Below are positions 20,830 through 32,563 of a DNA stretch of 64,000 nt, piece after piece. The position numbers and the translations under genes were made by a program. The notes below the pieces were generated by a model. That model searched no databases, was not told where the DNA came from, and saw only the letters and a list, made by a program, of their open reading frames with translations. The first letter of the stretch is position 1, and the number at the start of each line of letters is the position of its first letter. Source of the DNA: Merzomyia westermanni (Eukaryota; Arthropoda; Insecta; Diptera; Tephritidae); contig OX465292.1 in the NCBI GenBank assembly GCA_949987695.1, positions 66,733,761-66,797,760 on the forward strand, given 5' to 3'.

Positions 20830-20955
20830 ATTTTGGACTTAGAGGATATCTAGAATCAAAACAATACCGAAAAAATATAGCTGATGGTACGATGAAATGC
20901 TCAAACGTACAAGATAAGTGCTGAATAGAAAGGGCAAAGGCAGTATTTTTACCCA

Positions 20956-22358
20956 GGAAGCCCAACTCAATAAAATTTCAATCAATTCAATGATATTTAT
21001 TTATCGTTAATTTAGTAATGTATTGCAGACTTGGCCGATTTGTCTGACTATTTTGTTTGCTACACAAGCAAAAGTTTAAACACAAGCTCTGTGAGTTACT
21101 CGCCACCCACACGTATAAGGGGATATATTTATGTAAATATGTGTATGTGTTGCCGCAATAAAGAAGTACACAAAAAAACACAGATAAAGTGCGCGGTGTA
21201 TCAAACGAGCGAAAGTGAATATTAAATGAAAAAATGTGATAACAAAAGAAAAGTACTATAAAATTTGTGAATTTAATAAGAAAATAATAAACTAGCCTTC
21301 CATTAAAATGCTCTTGTGGATTATTACCGAAAAAACAAGTGGAAAAAAACAAAAACAAACTAAAAATCGAAAGGCTAAGTGATTTTATTGTGAAAGTGAG
21401 GTTATGTTACCTTTTACCTTGCGCTGTGTCCAAAAACCTTACCACTGGTGGGGGGGTAATCCGGATAGTCGCAAGTTAAAGAAAAATAAAGCAGTTAACT
21501 GTTCCAAAAAAATCACTATTATTGAATATTCACTTAACGCACTTATGTTTGATTACACTCGCGGGCGGCACTTTTAGACAAATATTTTGCAACACAAAAA
21601 AATAAGTGGTAAGAAATATACAGCTTACGTGCTTTGATGTGGTGATCGGCCGAATTTGTTGATTGTTGATTGTGATATATGTATGTGGCAGAGTATATAT
21701 GGCAGAGTTGTTTGTTGTTGATCCTTTGTTGGGAATTGCGGCAGTGCGTTTGTGGCAAATTAAATATTGAGTTTTTTCCAATTTTTCCTTATGTGTGGCA
21801 GCTTCTGATATTGACCAGCTTAATTATATTTTAAAAATATGTTGGTGTTGTGGACTGTATAGACTGGCTCCTTTCTACGGGGAGATGGACCATGAACAAT
21901 TGCGACAATGGTGCTTCGCTGGAGCGGCCGTGGCTCGAAAGCACCGCGCTCGAATTGTGATTTTGAAAAGAAATAAGAGAAGACAACCAGAATTCTCGTT
22001 ATAATAAATATGGCCGTTTATTTTGTAAAAAATTACAATTAAAAATAATTTTTCCTTTATGAATATTTCGCTGCGATGGGAAATCCTGGGGTGGCCGCGA
22101 TGTGACTGCTTTGACTGTTGCTGAAAAATTAGACGGTTTTCCAATCGAGGACAACCGCTGAACCTGAAAATTATCCTCCGGCTTTAAGGGAGGTGAACCC
22201 ACACATGCACACCCCCATGCATGTATTTGTGTGCTGACAAAACACGAATATGCATGCATGCCTACACAGGTGGGTGGGTTGGTGTTAGTGATTGGAAGGG
22301 CGTTAAAATTACATTAGGGTGGCACATTTTTGAGGAATTTAGGCATCTCGCCTTAACA
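20956..22358 (-). mobile_element. BEL/Pao family A 5' LTR (copy 2)
   Basis: About 1.4 kb, sharing ordered blocks with 3053-4926 and 25321-26589. The outer end reads CATCTCGCCTTAACA at 22358, so on the minus strand the LTR starts TGTTAAGGCGAG, the usual TG start. The inner end is set by the CCCAACTCAATAA block about 125 bases before the gag ATG. Confidence 0.7.
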
Positions 22359-23190
22359 CGTATCCTGTCTGTAGGACCGGTGTCGTTGCTAGGCGTGTTT
22401 CATTCCGATAGAATTAAGATCACACGTTTTTTAGAGAAGGTCCTAGGCAGATGTTGGATGGGAGCTCCTGCTTGAAAGGCAAAGCTACCATATATTTCCC
22501 ATCAGAGTTTCTTTCAGTTGTCGAGCTGAAAATCGCCTCGCAATAGGCGTTATTATCGTTGAATCCCCTTTTCTTTGGTACGTATTACAATTCCCAGAAA
22601 GAGGTTAGCTGCTTGTCTAGGTTGATTTCATTGAGAAATGATACCCGAGTATTGGTTGGTTGAGGTGCGTCTGCACGACCGGTTAAAATCCAACCGAAGA
22701 CGGTTTCTTGGGCAAGAAGCTTATTTGAAACGTTCTTCCGTTTACTGTTTAGTATAATCTGTGGATAAATGTCGCCTTCTAGGATTAGGTCGACTGGTTC
22801 ATTAATGAAGAAACTCTTAACATTAAGTCAGGGATGTTATTGCGCTAACTTGGCAAGTCGGAAGACCCCTGTTAGTTGCGGTAGGACTGAGAACACTGTG
22901 CCTATTGTTACTAAGGGATCTGTTAGGGAACCTAATTGAAAGGAGCATGACCCCTTCACCTGCGCTAATAGCGTATTGTTTATCCCGGAAACTGGGACTT
23001 GCAAGCGTTTCGATGGAAGGTTTTTTCGTAGCTTCAATCTCCAATGAACATTTAGAGCCCGAGTCAATAAGGGCTCTACTAGAAAAATCGAATCCATTAT
23101 AGTATTATGTGACACCCGGTCTTCGTGATAATGCCCCCTTAGTAGTATTTGCATGACATGAAGAAATATTATTAATGTTCTCATTTTTCT
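22359..23190 (-). pseudogene. BEL/Pao family C: protease-to-RT region
   Basis: Minus-strand relic of a second BEL family, similar to but clearly diverged from 1110-1718. Pieces such as QETVFGWILTGR (around 22680-22715), NEPVDLILEGDIYPQIILN (22740-22810) and LTGVFRLAKLAQ can be read in changing frames. It abuts the LTR of family A copy 2 at 22358 and is probably the DNA into which that copy inserted. Heavily mutated. Confidence 0.7.
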
Positions 23191-24045
23191 TCAGTCCATC
23201 CTTGCCCTAGCTGGTTGTGAGGTTGCGGGCATGTCATCTGAGGTGTTCGGATTCCACCTCTGGGTCGTTGCTTTTGGCTGAGCTGCTCTGATATGGAGCA
23301 AGGTGTTGTGCCTTGATTGCCACGATCTGCAGTTGAACAGGATAGTGAATCGTGTCACCGTGTGTCCAGCTGACAGGCAGTGCAAACAACAACTGTTGAT
23401 ATAGGCTATTTTGTCAGAGTGGTCAGCCTACGGAATTTTTGGCAATTTCGTAATTTGTGGTTCTTACTGTTGCACATCTTATATGAGTGTTTTGGAACGC
23501 TGGCTTCGCAGACTCAAAGTTTCGCAGGCGTTTCCCGTGAATTATGTGTGTTGTGACTCCTGGGCGCTCTGTAAGATTTGCTACCCTTGAGGTCAGAAAC
23601 GGTTTCCAATGTTTGGAACCGATTGGATAGAAATTTATCTATGTTCTCCCATTTTGGAATCTCTGTTTTGCTCTCTAAGGTTTGCTCCCATAGAGCCAAA
23701 GTGCATTCCGAGAGCTTGGTGGGGCATAAGTATGTGATTACGACATCCCAATTTGAAATGTCAGTTTGATGACGACATGCAATTATGGTGACGAGATGCA
23801 ATTATTTATGTCTCATTGCAAATTTTTTTATTGACTTTCGGCATTCATTTTCGACTGCCATCAGACTAAATAAAGATCTTAATTGTGTATTCACTAGGAT
23901 ACGTTTGTTCTCGTACCTGTCACTTAGATTTTTCCAGGCTATCGAAAAGCCTTCGTTTGTCAATGGACACTTGCGCACATATTCTTTTGCCTCCCTTTCA
24001 GGTTGAGATGGTACAATTTCTCAACAGGGTAAGGCGTTTATTAAG
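23191..24045 (-). pseudogene. BEL/Pao family C: gag and nucleocapsid
   Basis: Nucleocapsid relic with CLSAGHTVTRF and a W-Q-S-R-H-N-T-L-L-H end (23280-23385), then capsid with SNWDVVITYLCPTKLSECTL and WENIDKFLSNRFQTLETVSD (23600-23780), and a poorly preserved part to about 24045 ending near the LTPVEKLFHL region. Protein-level similarity to family A is clear; the DNA is diverged. Broken by frame changes and at the junction with 24046-24118. Confidence 0.72.
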
Positions 24046-24118
24046 TACTAGCATTTACCCGCGGCTCCGCTCGCATCAAAGAAATAAGCAAAATAACTAA
24101 GCTTCTTTTGAAAACAGA
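24046..24118. other. Junction sequence between two BEL relics
   Basis: About 70 bases (ACTAGCATTTACCCGCGGCT and on) not matching either neighbour. It could be a fragment of another repeat. Confidence 0.4.
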
Positions 24119-25197
24119 TAAGTGGCACTTGTTGCAGTCGAAAGAAATGGTGCACTTCGACACAGTATGTCCTGGGAATAGGCAGCTCAAACAGCCCTTG
24201 GTGGATTTCACAAAATTAATTCTCTCCACCGGAGTTAGTTTAAGAAAACGGGGACAATTTCGTAATCTGTGGGCATTCGATTTGCACTTTGTGCACAGTA
24301 ATTTGGTCACGTTTACTTGTTATGTACCAAGTCTTTTTGCAGAGTTTCGTTGGCATTCCGCGTAATTTGCGGTATTTGCGCTTTCGAAGAACTCCCTATG
24401 AACCCAGACACTGTTTCGAGTGTCTGGAAGCGGTTGGACAAAAATTTCTCAATATCCTCCCACTTGGATATTTCCACTTTGTGGTCTATGCTTTGCTCCC
24501 ATAGACCAAGCGCACTCCCCGGCAATTTCGTCGAACACAAATATGTAATAATTGCATCCCAGTTCGAAGTGTCAATTTTATGACTTCGTAGGGACGAAAG
24601 GCAATTATTTATTTCGCGCTGAGGTGTTTTAATCGCTCTACCACACTCACTCTACCTTTTTCAAGTAAAACAAAATTTGCGAGTTTACTAGGATACGTTT
24701 GTTTTCGTATCTCTCACATTTTTTCACAATATCTTTTGCCTCACCTTGTGTCTTACTGTTCAGATGGAACAATTTCTCCACAGGTGTTAGGCGTTTGTTC
24801 AAGATATATATTGCCGTGAACATGTCACGAAATGTTGGCCATGACAGATAATCGCCCTTGAAAACTTCAGTATCACATGGAGGCAGGCGGGTACTGTGTT
24901 CAAATTCGGGCTTTTCTTCAGTTTTATTTTCTGGTTTGTTGTATGTCGCTTGGCGTGTAGCCATACCTGACATGCAGCGTAAATATACTGCATATGCTGT
25001 CTTATACTTCTGTTTAACAGAAACTATACCAGTGGCTTCTAACTTATTTGAATTAAGTAAGTCGTCATAAGCCGTTCTGGTTTTCCTCCACATTGCTTTC
25101 TAGTCCTCTTGTTGGAGCCCAAGAGTATACTTGCTGTGGACTGTCTCCTCTAGTTCATTGTATCTATCGAATCAGCTAGTCTAATGAAACTGTCCAT
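24119..25197 (-). pseudogene. BEL/Pao family A (copy 3): gag
   Basis: Gag and nucleocapsid nearly identical to copy 2. ATG at 25197 followed by DSFIRLADSI, then a frame change, then the TLGLQQED segment, a stop, and MWRKTRTAYDDLLNSNKLEATG. CTKCKSNAHRLRNC and CLSCLFPGHTVSKC are intact near 24200-24290; the last cluster is cut at 24119. It shares with copy 2 the missing ~60 bases in the middle of gag (24650-24720), so both descend from the same deleted ancestor. Confidence 0.8.
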
Positions 25198-25320
25198 AAC
25201 TTAGGATGAGGAGATACAAAATCAAAACAGAACCAGAAGAAATTAGCTGAAGCTACGATGAACTGCTCAACCGTACAAGATAAATGCTTAATAGAAAGGG
25301 TAAAGGCAGTATTTTACCCA

Positions 25321-26589
25321 TGAAAATCAAAAGACCCAACTCAATAATTCAATTAAATTTCTTTATTGTTAAATTTATTTATTTATTGCAAACTTGGCCG
25401 ATTTGTCTGACTCATATTTTGTTCAATAATAGCAACGCTTTGGCCTACTCGCCACCCACACGTATAAGGGGATATTGATCGAAAGATATGTATATATGTT
25501 GCAGCAATAAAGAAGTACACAAAACCACAGATAAAGTGTGCGGTGTATCAACCGAGCGAAAGTGAATACTAAATGAAAAAATGTGATAGCAAATGAAAAG
25601 TGCTATAAAATTAGAGAATTTAATAAAAAATAGTAAACTAGCCTTCGACTGAAATGCACTAAAGATCGAAAGGCTAAGTGAACTTACTGTGAAAGTGAGG
25701 TTATGTTACCTCTTGCCTTGCGCTGTGTCCAAAAAACCTTACCCCTGGTGTGGGGATAATCCAGATAGTCGCAGGGATTTTGAAATGTTTAATTAAATTT
25801 AAAAATGAAAGAAAAATGAAGCACTTAACTGAACTAAAAAATCACTATTATTAGATATTCACATAACGCACTTATGTTTGATTACACTCGCGGGCGGCTC
25901 TTTTAAACAAATTGTTTGCAACACGAAAAAAATAAGTGGCAAGAAATATACAACTTACGTGATTTGATGTGGTGATCGGCAGAACTTGTTGATTGTGGTA
26001 TAATTGTGATATGTGTGGCAGCTGTGTGTTGATTGGTAATAATATATAAACTTTTGGTAATATGGCAGCAGCGAGTTGTGTCAGGGTGTGCTGATTGTAG
26101 ATAGTGTCGCAGCGTTGGAATGCTGCATTTCTTCCAAATGTGTTTGGCTGTGATGGATTGATCCAAGTTGTTATTAGTATTGTTGTTGTGGACTGCATTG
26201 GGCTGGTTCCCCTATAGACGGGAAGATATGACCATTAACAACTGCGGCAGTGGTGCTTCGCTGGAGCGCCCGTGGCTCGATAGTACCGCGGTCGAATTGT
26301 GATTATGAAAGTGAAAATGAGAAAAAACAAACGAGAATTCTCGTTATAATAAAGTCTGTTTTATTTTGTGAAAAAAAAATATTTACAAATTATTTTTACC
26401 TTTGTGAATATGGATGACGATGGTCGGAAACTCCTGGGGTGGCCGTGACGTGGTTGTGTGGACTGTCGCTGAAAAAGTAGAACGTTGTCAAGTCGAAGAC
26501 AACCGTTGACCCGAAAAATTATCCTCCGGTTTTAAGAGTAGGTGAACGCACATATGCACACCCACATGCATATATATCTCGCCTGAACA
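25321..26589 (-). mobile_element. BEL/Pao family A 5' LTR (copy 3)
   Basis: About 1.27 kb. The inner end is TGAAAATCAAAAGACCCAAC at 25321, directly after ACCCA; on the minus strand this puts TGGGT right after the LTR, as a primer-binding site would require. The outer end CTCGCCTGAACA is at 26589. Ordered blocks match the other two LTRs. Confidence 0.7.
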
Positions 26590-27110
26590 CCTATAGAGGT
26601 TTTAAACTTGTTCTACTACCCTGTGGGCAATCTTATGAATAACAAGTAAGGAAGTCTCTTATATACCTAGTAGGGATCTATTGTGGCATACCAATTTGGG
26701 CAGTTCTATTTTAATACTTTTCAGTTCGTATTATAAAGCCAGCTGATTCTTTTCAATAAAAACACATGAGTTCTATCGGTTAAATTAATTTAAAAAAAAA
26801 AACAAGTAATAAAGTTTAAGTTCGGGTGGAACAGAACATTATATACCTAGTACTGATCTATTATGGCATACTAATTTATGCAGGTCTATTTCAATACTTT
26901 TCAGTTCGTATTATAAAGCCAGGTGATTGTTTTCAATAAAAACACTTCTGTCATGAGTTTGGAAGGGTAAATTAATTTTAAAAAAAAACCAGGAAGGAAA
27001 TCTAAGTTCGGGTAAAACCGAATATTATATATCTAGTAGTGATCTATTATGGCATACTAATTTACGCAAGTCTATTTTAATACTTTTGAGTTCGTGTTAT
27101 AAAGCCAGCT
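26590..27110 (+). repeat. ~180-bp tandem repeats (about three units)
   Basis: Units starting near 26640, 26806 and 26990 share AACAAGTAAGGAAGTC, AAGTTCGGGTGGAAC, ATTATATACCTAGTA, GATCTATTATGGCATACTAA, TTTCAGTTCGTATTATAAAG and AATAAAAACACTTCTG. The third unit is interrupted by a SINE at 27111 and ends at 27540. The AAGTTCGGGTGGAAC core links it to the dispersed repeats elsewhere in the window. Confidence 0.75.
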
Positions 27111-27117
27111 GACTGCT

Positions 27118-27469
27118 GCCGCCGTGGTGTGGAGGTAGTGTTGCCGGCCTACCACACCGAAGGTCCATGGTTCGAGCCCTGGTACAGGTAACATCAAAAG
27201 TGATTTGAAAAAAAGTTTTTCAAAACGGGGTCGCCCCTCGCCAGTGGTTTGGCAAACTCTCCGAGTGTATTTCTGCCATGACAGGCTTCTCAGCAAAAAT
27301 TCGTCTCCTTTGTAGTTGCCGTTCGGAGTCGGCAAAAAACTGTAGGTCCCACCAATTTGTAGGGAAAATTCAAATCGGCACACCACAAATTGGAAGAGAA
27401 GCTTGGCGCAAAAATCTCTTAGGAGGTTTATGATGATATACCTGTTGTATATCGCGCCATAGAGAGAGA
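27118..27469 (+). mobile_element. tRNA-derived SINE, copy 1 (352 bp)
   Basis: Flanked by the 7-bp duplication GACTGCT (27111-27117 and 27470-27476); removing it restores the tandem-repeat sequence. The head looks tRNA-derived: an A-box-like TGGTGTGGAGGTAG near 27125 and a B box GGTTCGAGCCC at 27169-27179, 30-45 bases apart as in tRNA genes. A longer tRNA-unrelated body follows, ending in an AGAGAGAG run. Transcribed by RNA polymerase III in such families and mobilised by a LINE. A diverged second copy is at 27541-27592 plus 34534-34799. Confidence 0.85.
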
Positions 27470-27476
27470 GACTGCT

Positions 27477-27540
27477 TGTTATAAAAACACTTCTGTTAGG
27501 AGTTTTGAGAGGTTAATTAATTTAAAAAAAATTATAAATG
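27477..27540 (+). repeat. Remainder of the third ~180-bp repeat unit
   Basis: TGTTATAAAAACACTTCTGT and following bases complete the repeat unit interrupted by the SINE at 27118-27469. Confidence 0.65.
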
Positions 27541-27592
27541 TATGGAACGGTATACGACAGGTATACCATCATAAAGCTCCAATTTGCGGTGT
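27541..27592 (-). mobile_element. SINE copy 2, tail part (split by gypsy element 2)
   Basis: Reads as the reverse complement of the tail of the SINE at 27118-27469 (ACAGGTATACCATCATAAA, then AATTTGCGGTGT), with about 30 bases of that tail missing. It ends in GTGT at 27589-27592. The rest of the same SINE resumes at 34534. Confidence 0.75.
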
Positions 27593-27991
27593 TGTAATAA
27601 AAATATTACGATTGGTTGTGCCCTTAATCGGCACCAAATATGAATTGCTTTATTGAACATCTTTTCGTTCTATTTATACAAATAATTCTTATATACTACT
27701 TATTTACCATAATACATATTTACCTAAATTCTAAGCTCAACCAAAGTATGTAAGCCAGCGTATGCAAGCGCTCGCTGGTACATTCATACCTACATTCATA
27801 CACAAACATTGGCTTGTGCATTCGCACATATGTTCATACATATATTCATATCATTGCAACGCATTTGTGGGCATTGCCGCATAGCGCGCGACTATGCTGA
27901 CAAAGCGTATTCGGCAGTTTTTAATAGCTGCGTGCCGACTGTTTGTAAGTATGCATGTATTTATGTATGCATTCACTTTGACTACACTACA
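27593..27991 (-). mobile_element. Gypsy element 2, 3' LTR (399 bp)
   Basis: TGTAATAAAA...GACTACACTACA. Matches the LTR at 34151-34533 throughout, with several substitutions and a roughly 18-base insertion in a CATTCATAC repeat near 27785-27805. GTGT target duplication lies before it (27589-27592) and after the other LTR (34534-34537). Confidence 0.92.
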
Positions 27992-28440
27992 TCTACCTTT
28001 TCAAAAAGTTGTATATTTTATATATATAAATACGTAAAACTCCGATTCGATTAATTTTTATAACTTGCTTAGATTTTGTGTTTATTTACTTTACTCCTTA
28101 AGTGTAAGTTGATATAGTTTTTTTTTTGTTTTGGTTTGTTTAAGTGACAAAATTTTGTTCTTTGTTTACTTTATTTTCAAGTGGACTATTAAATACTTTA
28201 TTTCGGTAACATGTTTGTTTGTACATTGATGCATTTTACGACTTTTTTTTTTTGATAATTTTTTTTAAGTGTTGAGTTACATTGAGAGTAATTAAATGAA
28301 ACAATTTTATTTTAATAAGTTTTTATTTGTATACAATAAATTTCCTAATTTATGGGTTTGTTTGTAAGTGTACAATAAAAATTTATGAGTAAACATGTGA
28401 GTCAAAATGCAGTGTATTTATTCTAACAATTTAAGTGTAT
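27992..28440 (-). other. Gypsy element 2, 3' untranslated region; no env
   Basis: AT-rich stretch between the pol end and the 3' LTR. Bases next to the LTR (minus strand AAAAAGGTAGA) could be the polypurine tract. There is no room or coding signal for an envelope gene. Confidence 0.6.
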
Positions 28441-29387
28441 TTTTGTGTATTAAAATTTTCTTATTCTCATAACTTATAATATACTTATTATTTCTATCTA
28501 TACTTTCTACCTTATAAGGAACTAGAGTAAAATTATTGTTTCTATCAATATTTTCTACCTTATAGGGCCCTTTATACCTATTGTCTAACTTATGGCCTGC
28601 TTCATTTCTGACTAATACTAAATCTCATTTATTTATTTCCTTATACTGTATTTTCCTATCATAGCTAACTTTTTGTTTTTGCTTAGATTCCAGTACTAAT
28701 TTTCTAGCTTTTTCTTGTGCTAATTGTAACCTATACTTAATTTCCTTATCGTAAGCCTCATGATTATATACTGGGCTAATTACATTTTCTTTTAAAAATT
28801 CGTAAGTGAGAGGTTCTTTCCAAAAACTAGTTCAAAAGGACAATAGCCGTGAACTGTTGAAGGTGTTGTATTGTAACAATACGAAAAGTATTAAGGTACT
28901 CATCCCAATCGTCTTTGTCAATGGATATGTAGGAACGCACATATTCATTGAATGTTCTATGACTGCGTTCGACAGTACCTAAAGTTTGATGGTGGTAGGG
29001 TGTTGAGGTTTTATGCTCTATTTTTAAGAGCTTGCACAATTCCTCAAATAAACTATTTTTGTATTCGGTTCCCATATCCGTTATAATTGTTTTCATACAA
29101 CCATAAATTAGAATGAAATGTTCAAATACTGCCTTAGCAGCTGCTACAGCATGTTTGCTTTGGACGGGTACTGTAACCAAGTATTTGGTTAGGTCACATA
29201 TAATAGTAACTGCATATTCATTTCCCTGTATCGATTTTGGAAATGGTCCTATTGTATCGGTCTGTACTATATCGAAAGCCTTTGGTGGCGTCTCCGTTAT
29301 AGTCATTCGTTCTTTTAGATGTTTATTGGTTTTATTTTTATTGCAGTGAATACAATTTTTGATATGTTTTCTTATGTCATTTTTCAT
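28441..29387 (-). pseudogene. Gypsy element 2 integrase, frameshifted
   Basis: Integrase of a 17.6/297-like element. The open part (29387-28827) holds HIKNCIHCNKNKTN, Asp in VQTDTIGPFPK, Asp in TIITDMGTEYKNSLF and Glu in HHQTLGTVERSHRTF, so the D,D,E triad is preserved. The end of the open part is out of frame; the C-terminal part continues in other frames to about 28440, with a TGA near 28625 and the GPYKV segment near 28560. The zinc-binding part upstream (29390-29520) is also disrupted. It would join element DNA to the host chromosome; broken here. Confidence 0.85.
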
Positions 29388-29524
29388 ATTATTCCAGTAA
29401 TACTTTTGTCTTATTTTATTTCACGTGCGATTTATTTCTTTGTTATTCGTCACATGCATAACCTCCGGAGTTAATGCTATAGTTACATTTTTGAGAACTT
29501 TGGTACCTATTTCTTTAAATTTAT

Positions 29525-30562
29525 CTACTCGAGTATCGTATAGTTATCTTTAAACAATTTGTCTCCTAAGGACAACTGTATTTTTACAATCTTCAAATTG
29601 CCGGCTTCTTCCATTAGCCTGGCAAAGAATTGTCCTAAGTCAATCTTCGCCTCAACAATTGGGTATTTTATATTTATTCCACTACAAATTTTCTTTCCTT
29701 TCTTCAAATATAATTTCGGAGGATTGAAAACGAGATTGACATGTCTTTTAACTTCATATTTATTAAGCTCTTCATATATTATAGAGTTCTCATTGTGACT
29801 TTGTTTTTCTTTTGTATTATTACTGGATTTATTACTGGTTTTTTGTTTTGTTTCAGATCTGGTTGTAACCTTTAATATTTTGCACGCTTCTACTGAAATT
29901 TCTTTAAGATCTTTGATATCTATGCGTGATAATGCGTCTGCTACATAATTTTGTTTTCCTGCTATATACTCCACCTCGAAGTCATATTCTTCCAAATCTA
30001 GTCTGATTCTAGTTAATTTTGATGAGGGGTTTTTCATTGAAAATAGGAATGTTAAAGGTCTATGGTCTGTCTTGACTAAAAATTTTCTACCATAAAAGTT
30101 TGGTCTAAAATATGTTATGGCCCAATGAATGGCCGCTTATTCTTTTTCAATTGTTGCTTTGTTAATTTCTCCTTTTGTGAACGATCTTGATGCGTAGGCA
30201 ATTGGCAATTGTTTTCCTTCATACTCTTGGCTTAGCACTGCTCCGCAGGCGTAACCACTTGCGTCAGTTGTTATACAAAATTGTTTACTGAAATCGGGGT
30301 ATTGTAAGATATTAGGGGTTATTAACGCAGCTTTCAAATAGTCAAAGGATTTTTTACAATCCTCTGTCCAGTCGAAAACTAAATTTTTCTTGCAAAGCCT
30401 TGTTATTATCCTAGAATATTCTGCAAAGTTTGGAATAAATCTTCTGTAATAATTGCAAAATGCGACGAATCGTTTCGCTTCATCCGCATTTTTAGGAGTT
30501 GGATAATTTTTAACAAATGTCAATGAATTCTGCACATAATGCATTAAGTAATTCATGGGCAA
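29525..30562 (-). pseudogene. Gypsy element 2 RT thumb and RNase H
   Basis: The piece 30562-30137 starts in the RT thumb (NADEAKRFVAFCNYYRRFIP) and continues into RNase H with ITTDASGYACGAVLSQEYEG; a stop ends it at 30137. The piece 30037-29525 has the RNase H C-terminus (EYIAGKQNYVADALSRI) and the linker to integrase. The thumb is preceded directly by residues that belong to the region before RT, so the fingers and palm, including the YxDD motif, are absent. This is a deletion rather than scattered decay. Confidence 0.85.
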
Positions 30563-31340
30563 AGTGTGGAAAATGTTTATTTAATCTTTCTAATGTTTCT
30601 TTACTGTTCTGCTCATTTTCTCGATTATTATATTTAACTATTGAATAATTATCCAAATTTTCTGTTTTTATATTAAAATCATGAAGTATTACATTTTCAT
30701 CTGTTGTATTTATAATTCTGACGAATGTTTGCTGTGAATCTACTAGGGTATTTGCAACAAATATGCCTTCAGATAATTCTTGTTGTGGACTTAGTAAATC
30801 AGAATTTTTATTTTTAATGTGGATTTGTCGGACTACTTTCGATCTTGCGGGAATTGATATACTATTTACTGTCGGTTTATTAGTCATTTGAATTATTATA
30901 TTTTCTGGATAATCATATGGTCTTAATATTAGGGTGTCCCCATCTTTTTGGTAATCTAAAATGCAATTATATTTTTTAATAAAATCCAAACCCAGTATTC
31001 CATCACATGGGATTGGAAAATTGTCTTCTACTACATGAAACTTGTGTCTAATCAATAGGTAATCATCCTTTAAATCTGTTTTAACTGTGCCAATAGTGCT
31101 TGTTATGCCTTGACCAGTTCCTCTTAAATCTGTTTTTTGTGAATTATTAATGGTGACATGACTGTCAATTTGACCCTTTTTTATAATTGAAATATCTGCT
31201 CCTGTATCGATTAGGAAGGTTGAAATGGAATCATTCAGAGTTGTTTTGGAAGATATGTAGCTATTTAGGTGTAAATTGAAAACATATAATTTTTTATTTA
31301 TTGAGGTGGAGTTTGCTGGTTTTCCTGTTGGGTAACATTC
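30510..31340 (-). pseudogene. Gypsy element 2 protease and pre-RT region
   Basis: A protease active-site-like FLIDTGADIS is readable near 31188-31215, then PCDGILGLDFIKKYNC near 30975-31015, the usual C-terminal protease motif. A 181-residue open part (31055-30510) continues with STPARSKVV-like and LLSPQQELSEGIFVANTLV segments typical of the spacer before RT, and ends at the deletion junction near 30520-30560. The frame between the two protease motifs is not continuous. Confidence 0.78.
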
Positions 31341-32542
31341 CTTACATTTCTGGTGTTATTACGGTTATAACCTCTTGATCCAAAGTTTCGACCAGACCTT
31401 TGGTTATTTGCTCGGTTATTACTATTATTATTATTATTATTGTTGTTATTGCCGTAATTGTTAAATCTACGCCTCTGATTTCCTCTATAGTTATTGTTTT
31501 GTTAACTCCTGCGGAAGTTACCTCGGAAATGATTTTGTTGGCGAATATGTAACAGTGAATTTGGATTTCCAGTTACTTCTGTGCAACTGTTAGTGAATTT
31601 TGATATGGCTTTGTTCATCGTGGTGAACGTTACAGCCTGCATTATAGTTTTTAGTTTATCGTTGGAGCAATTTGTACACATAGCTTTTACAGCTGACTGT
31701 GTAGCATACTTGGTTGCTAACTCCGGTGTTAGACCGTCAGATATGTATGCTCCTTCCAACGATTTTGTGAGCTTTTCAATCTCAGCAGTGTATTGATTTG
31801 CAGTTTTACTGCGTTGTTGGATGTTCAGGAGTTTTGCCGACAAAACTTCTACTGATTCACCCTTAACTTTTGACTTTAATCTTTGTTTAATTTCCTGAAT
31901 AGAGGATTCAGTACTTATTATGTTTCTAGCTGTCCCCTTGAGTTTTGTTTTTATCATGGATACCGCGACAGCCTCGTGAATATCCTTGATTTTCTCCAGT
32001 ATATCAAGGGCATCCAGAAAACTGGACAGATTTTCCGATTTTCCATAAAAATTTGGTAAGATCGATGATGCAGTTTTAATGAAATCAACATTTGTCAATG
32101 GCATTTTGGCGTTTTCTGTTTGTGATTCTTTTTCAGTAATTTCAATCTTTACGGCTTCCTCCAGATTGGGTTGAGCCTCCGGCAATAAGATGGCAAAATC
32201 TAGTTCTATTTCTTTTTCAAATGAATTTGGGACCAATGCCTCAATGTTATATCTAGCTAGTAAGGATACCAATTTATCCCTGACACTGGAAACTATTTGT
32301 TGTACTTCTAGCTGATGCTTAGCTGTCAACTTGCTATACACCTTTTGTGTGGCTTTTCCTATATTATTCAACGACTGTAATATTGCCGTGAGATGTTTCA
32401 ATACAGTTACTCTTTGTATGGGTGTACTTTTGTTAATACACTTATATGACCTTCCCGCCAAAATTTTCTCTTCCACTAGTGTTTTCAGAATGGTTTCCCA
32501 TTTGTCCATTGGGGTATATAATTTTCCTTTGGGTTTAGACAT
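31341..32542 (-). CDS. Gypsy element 2 gag (346 aa open, plus Asn-rich tail out of frame)
   Basis: Capsid protein of a 17.6/297-type element. ATG at 32542 (MSKPKGKLYTPMDKWETILK), an N-terminal helical region, then the capsid with SILPNFYGKSENLSSFLDAL, IKTKLKGTARNII and a C-terminus HIRQQNHFRGNFRRS ending at 31502. The tail just after the stop is Asn/Arg/Gly-rich (31350-31500), including a run of asparagine codons around 31425-31455, as expected for the RNA-binding end of gags lacking CCHC knuckles. No zinc knuckle is present, which fits this group. The main body is intact; the last part is separated by the stop. Confidence 0.82.
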
Positions 32543-32563
32543 TGTCTAGACCATCTGCTCGGC

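Noticed and set aside
27118..27190. Functional tRNA gene
   Set aside because: A and B boxes are present, but the sequence does not form a cloverleaf by eye and continues into a SINE body with target duplications.
27992..28826. Envelope gene in gypsy element 2
   Set aside because: Only about 450 bases lie between the integrase end and the LTR, with no signal peptide, membrane segment or long frame.
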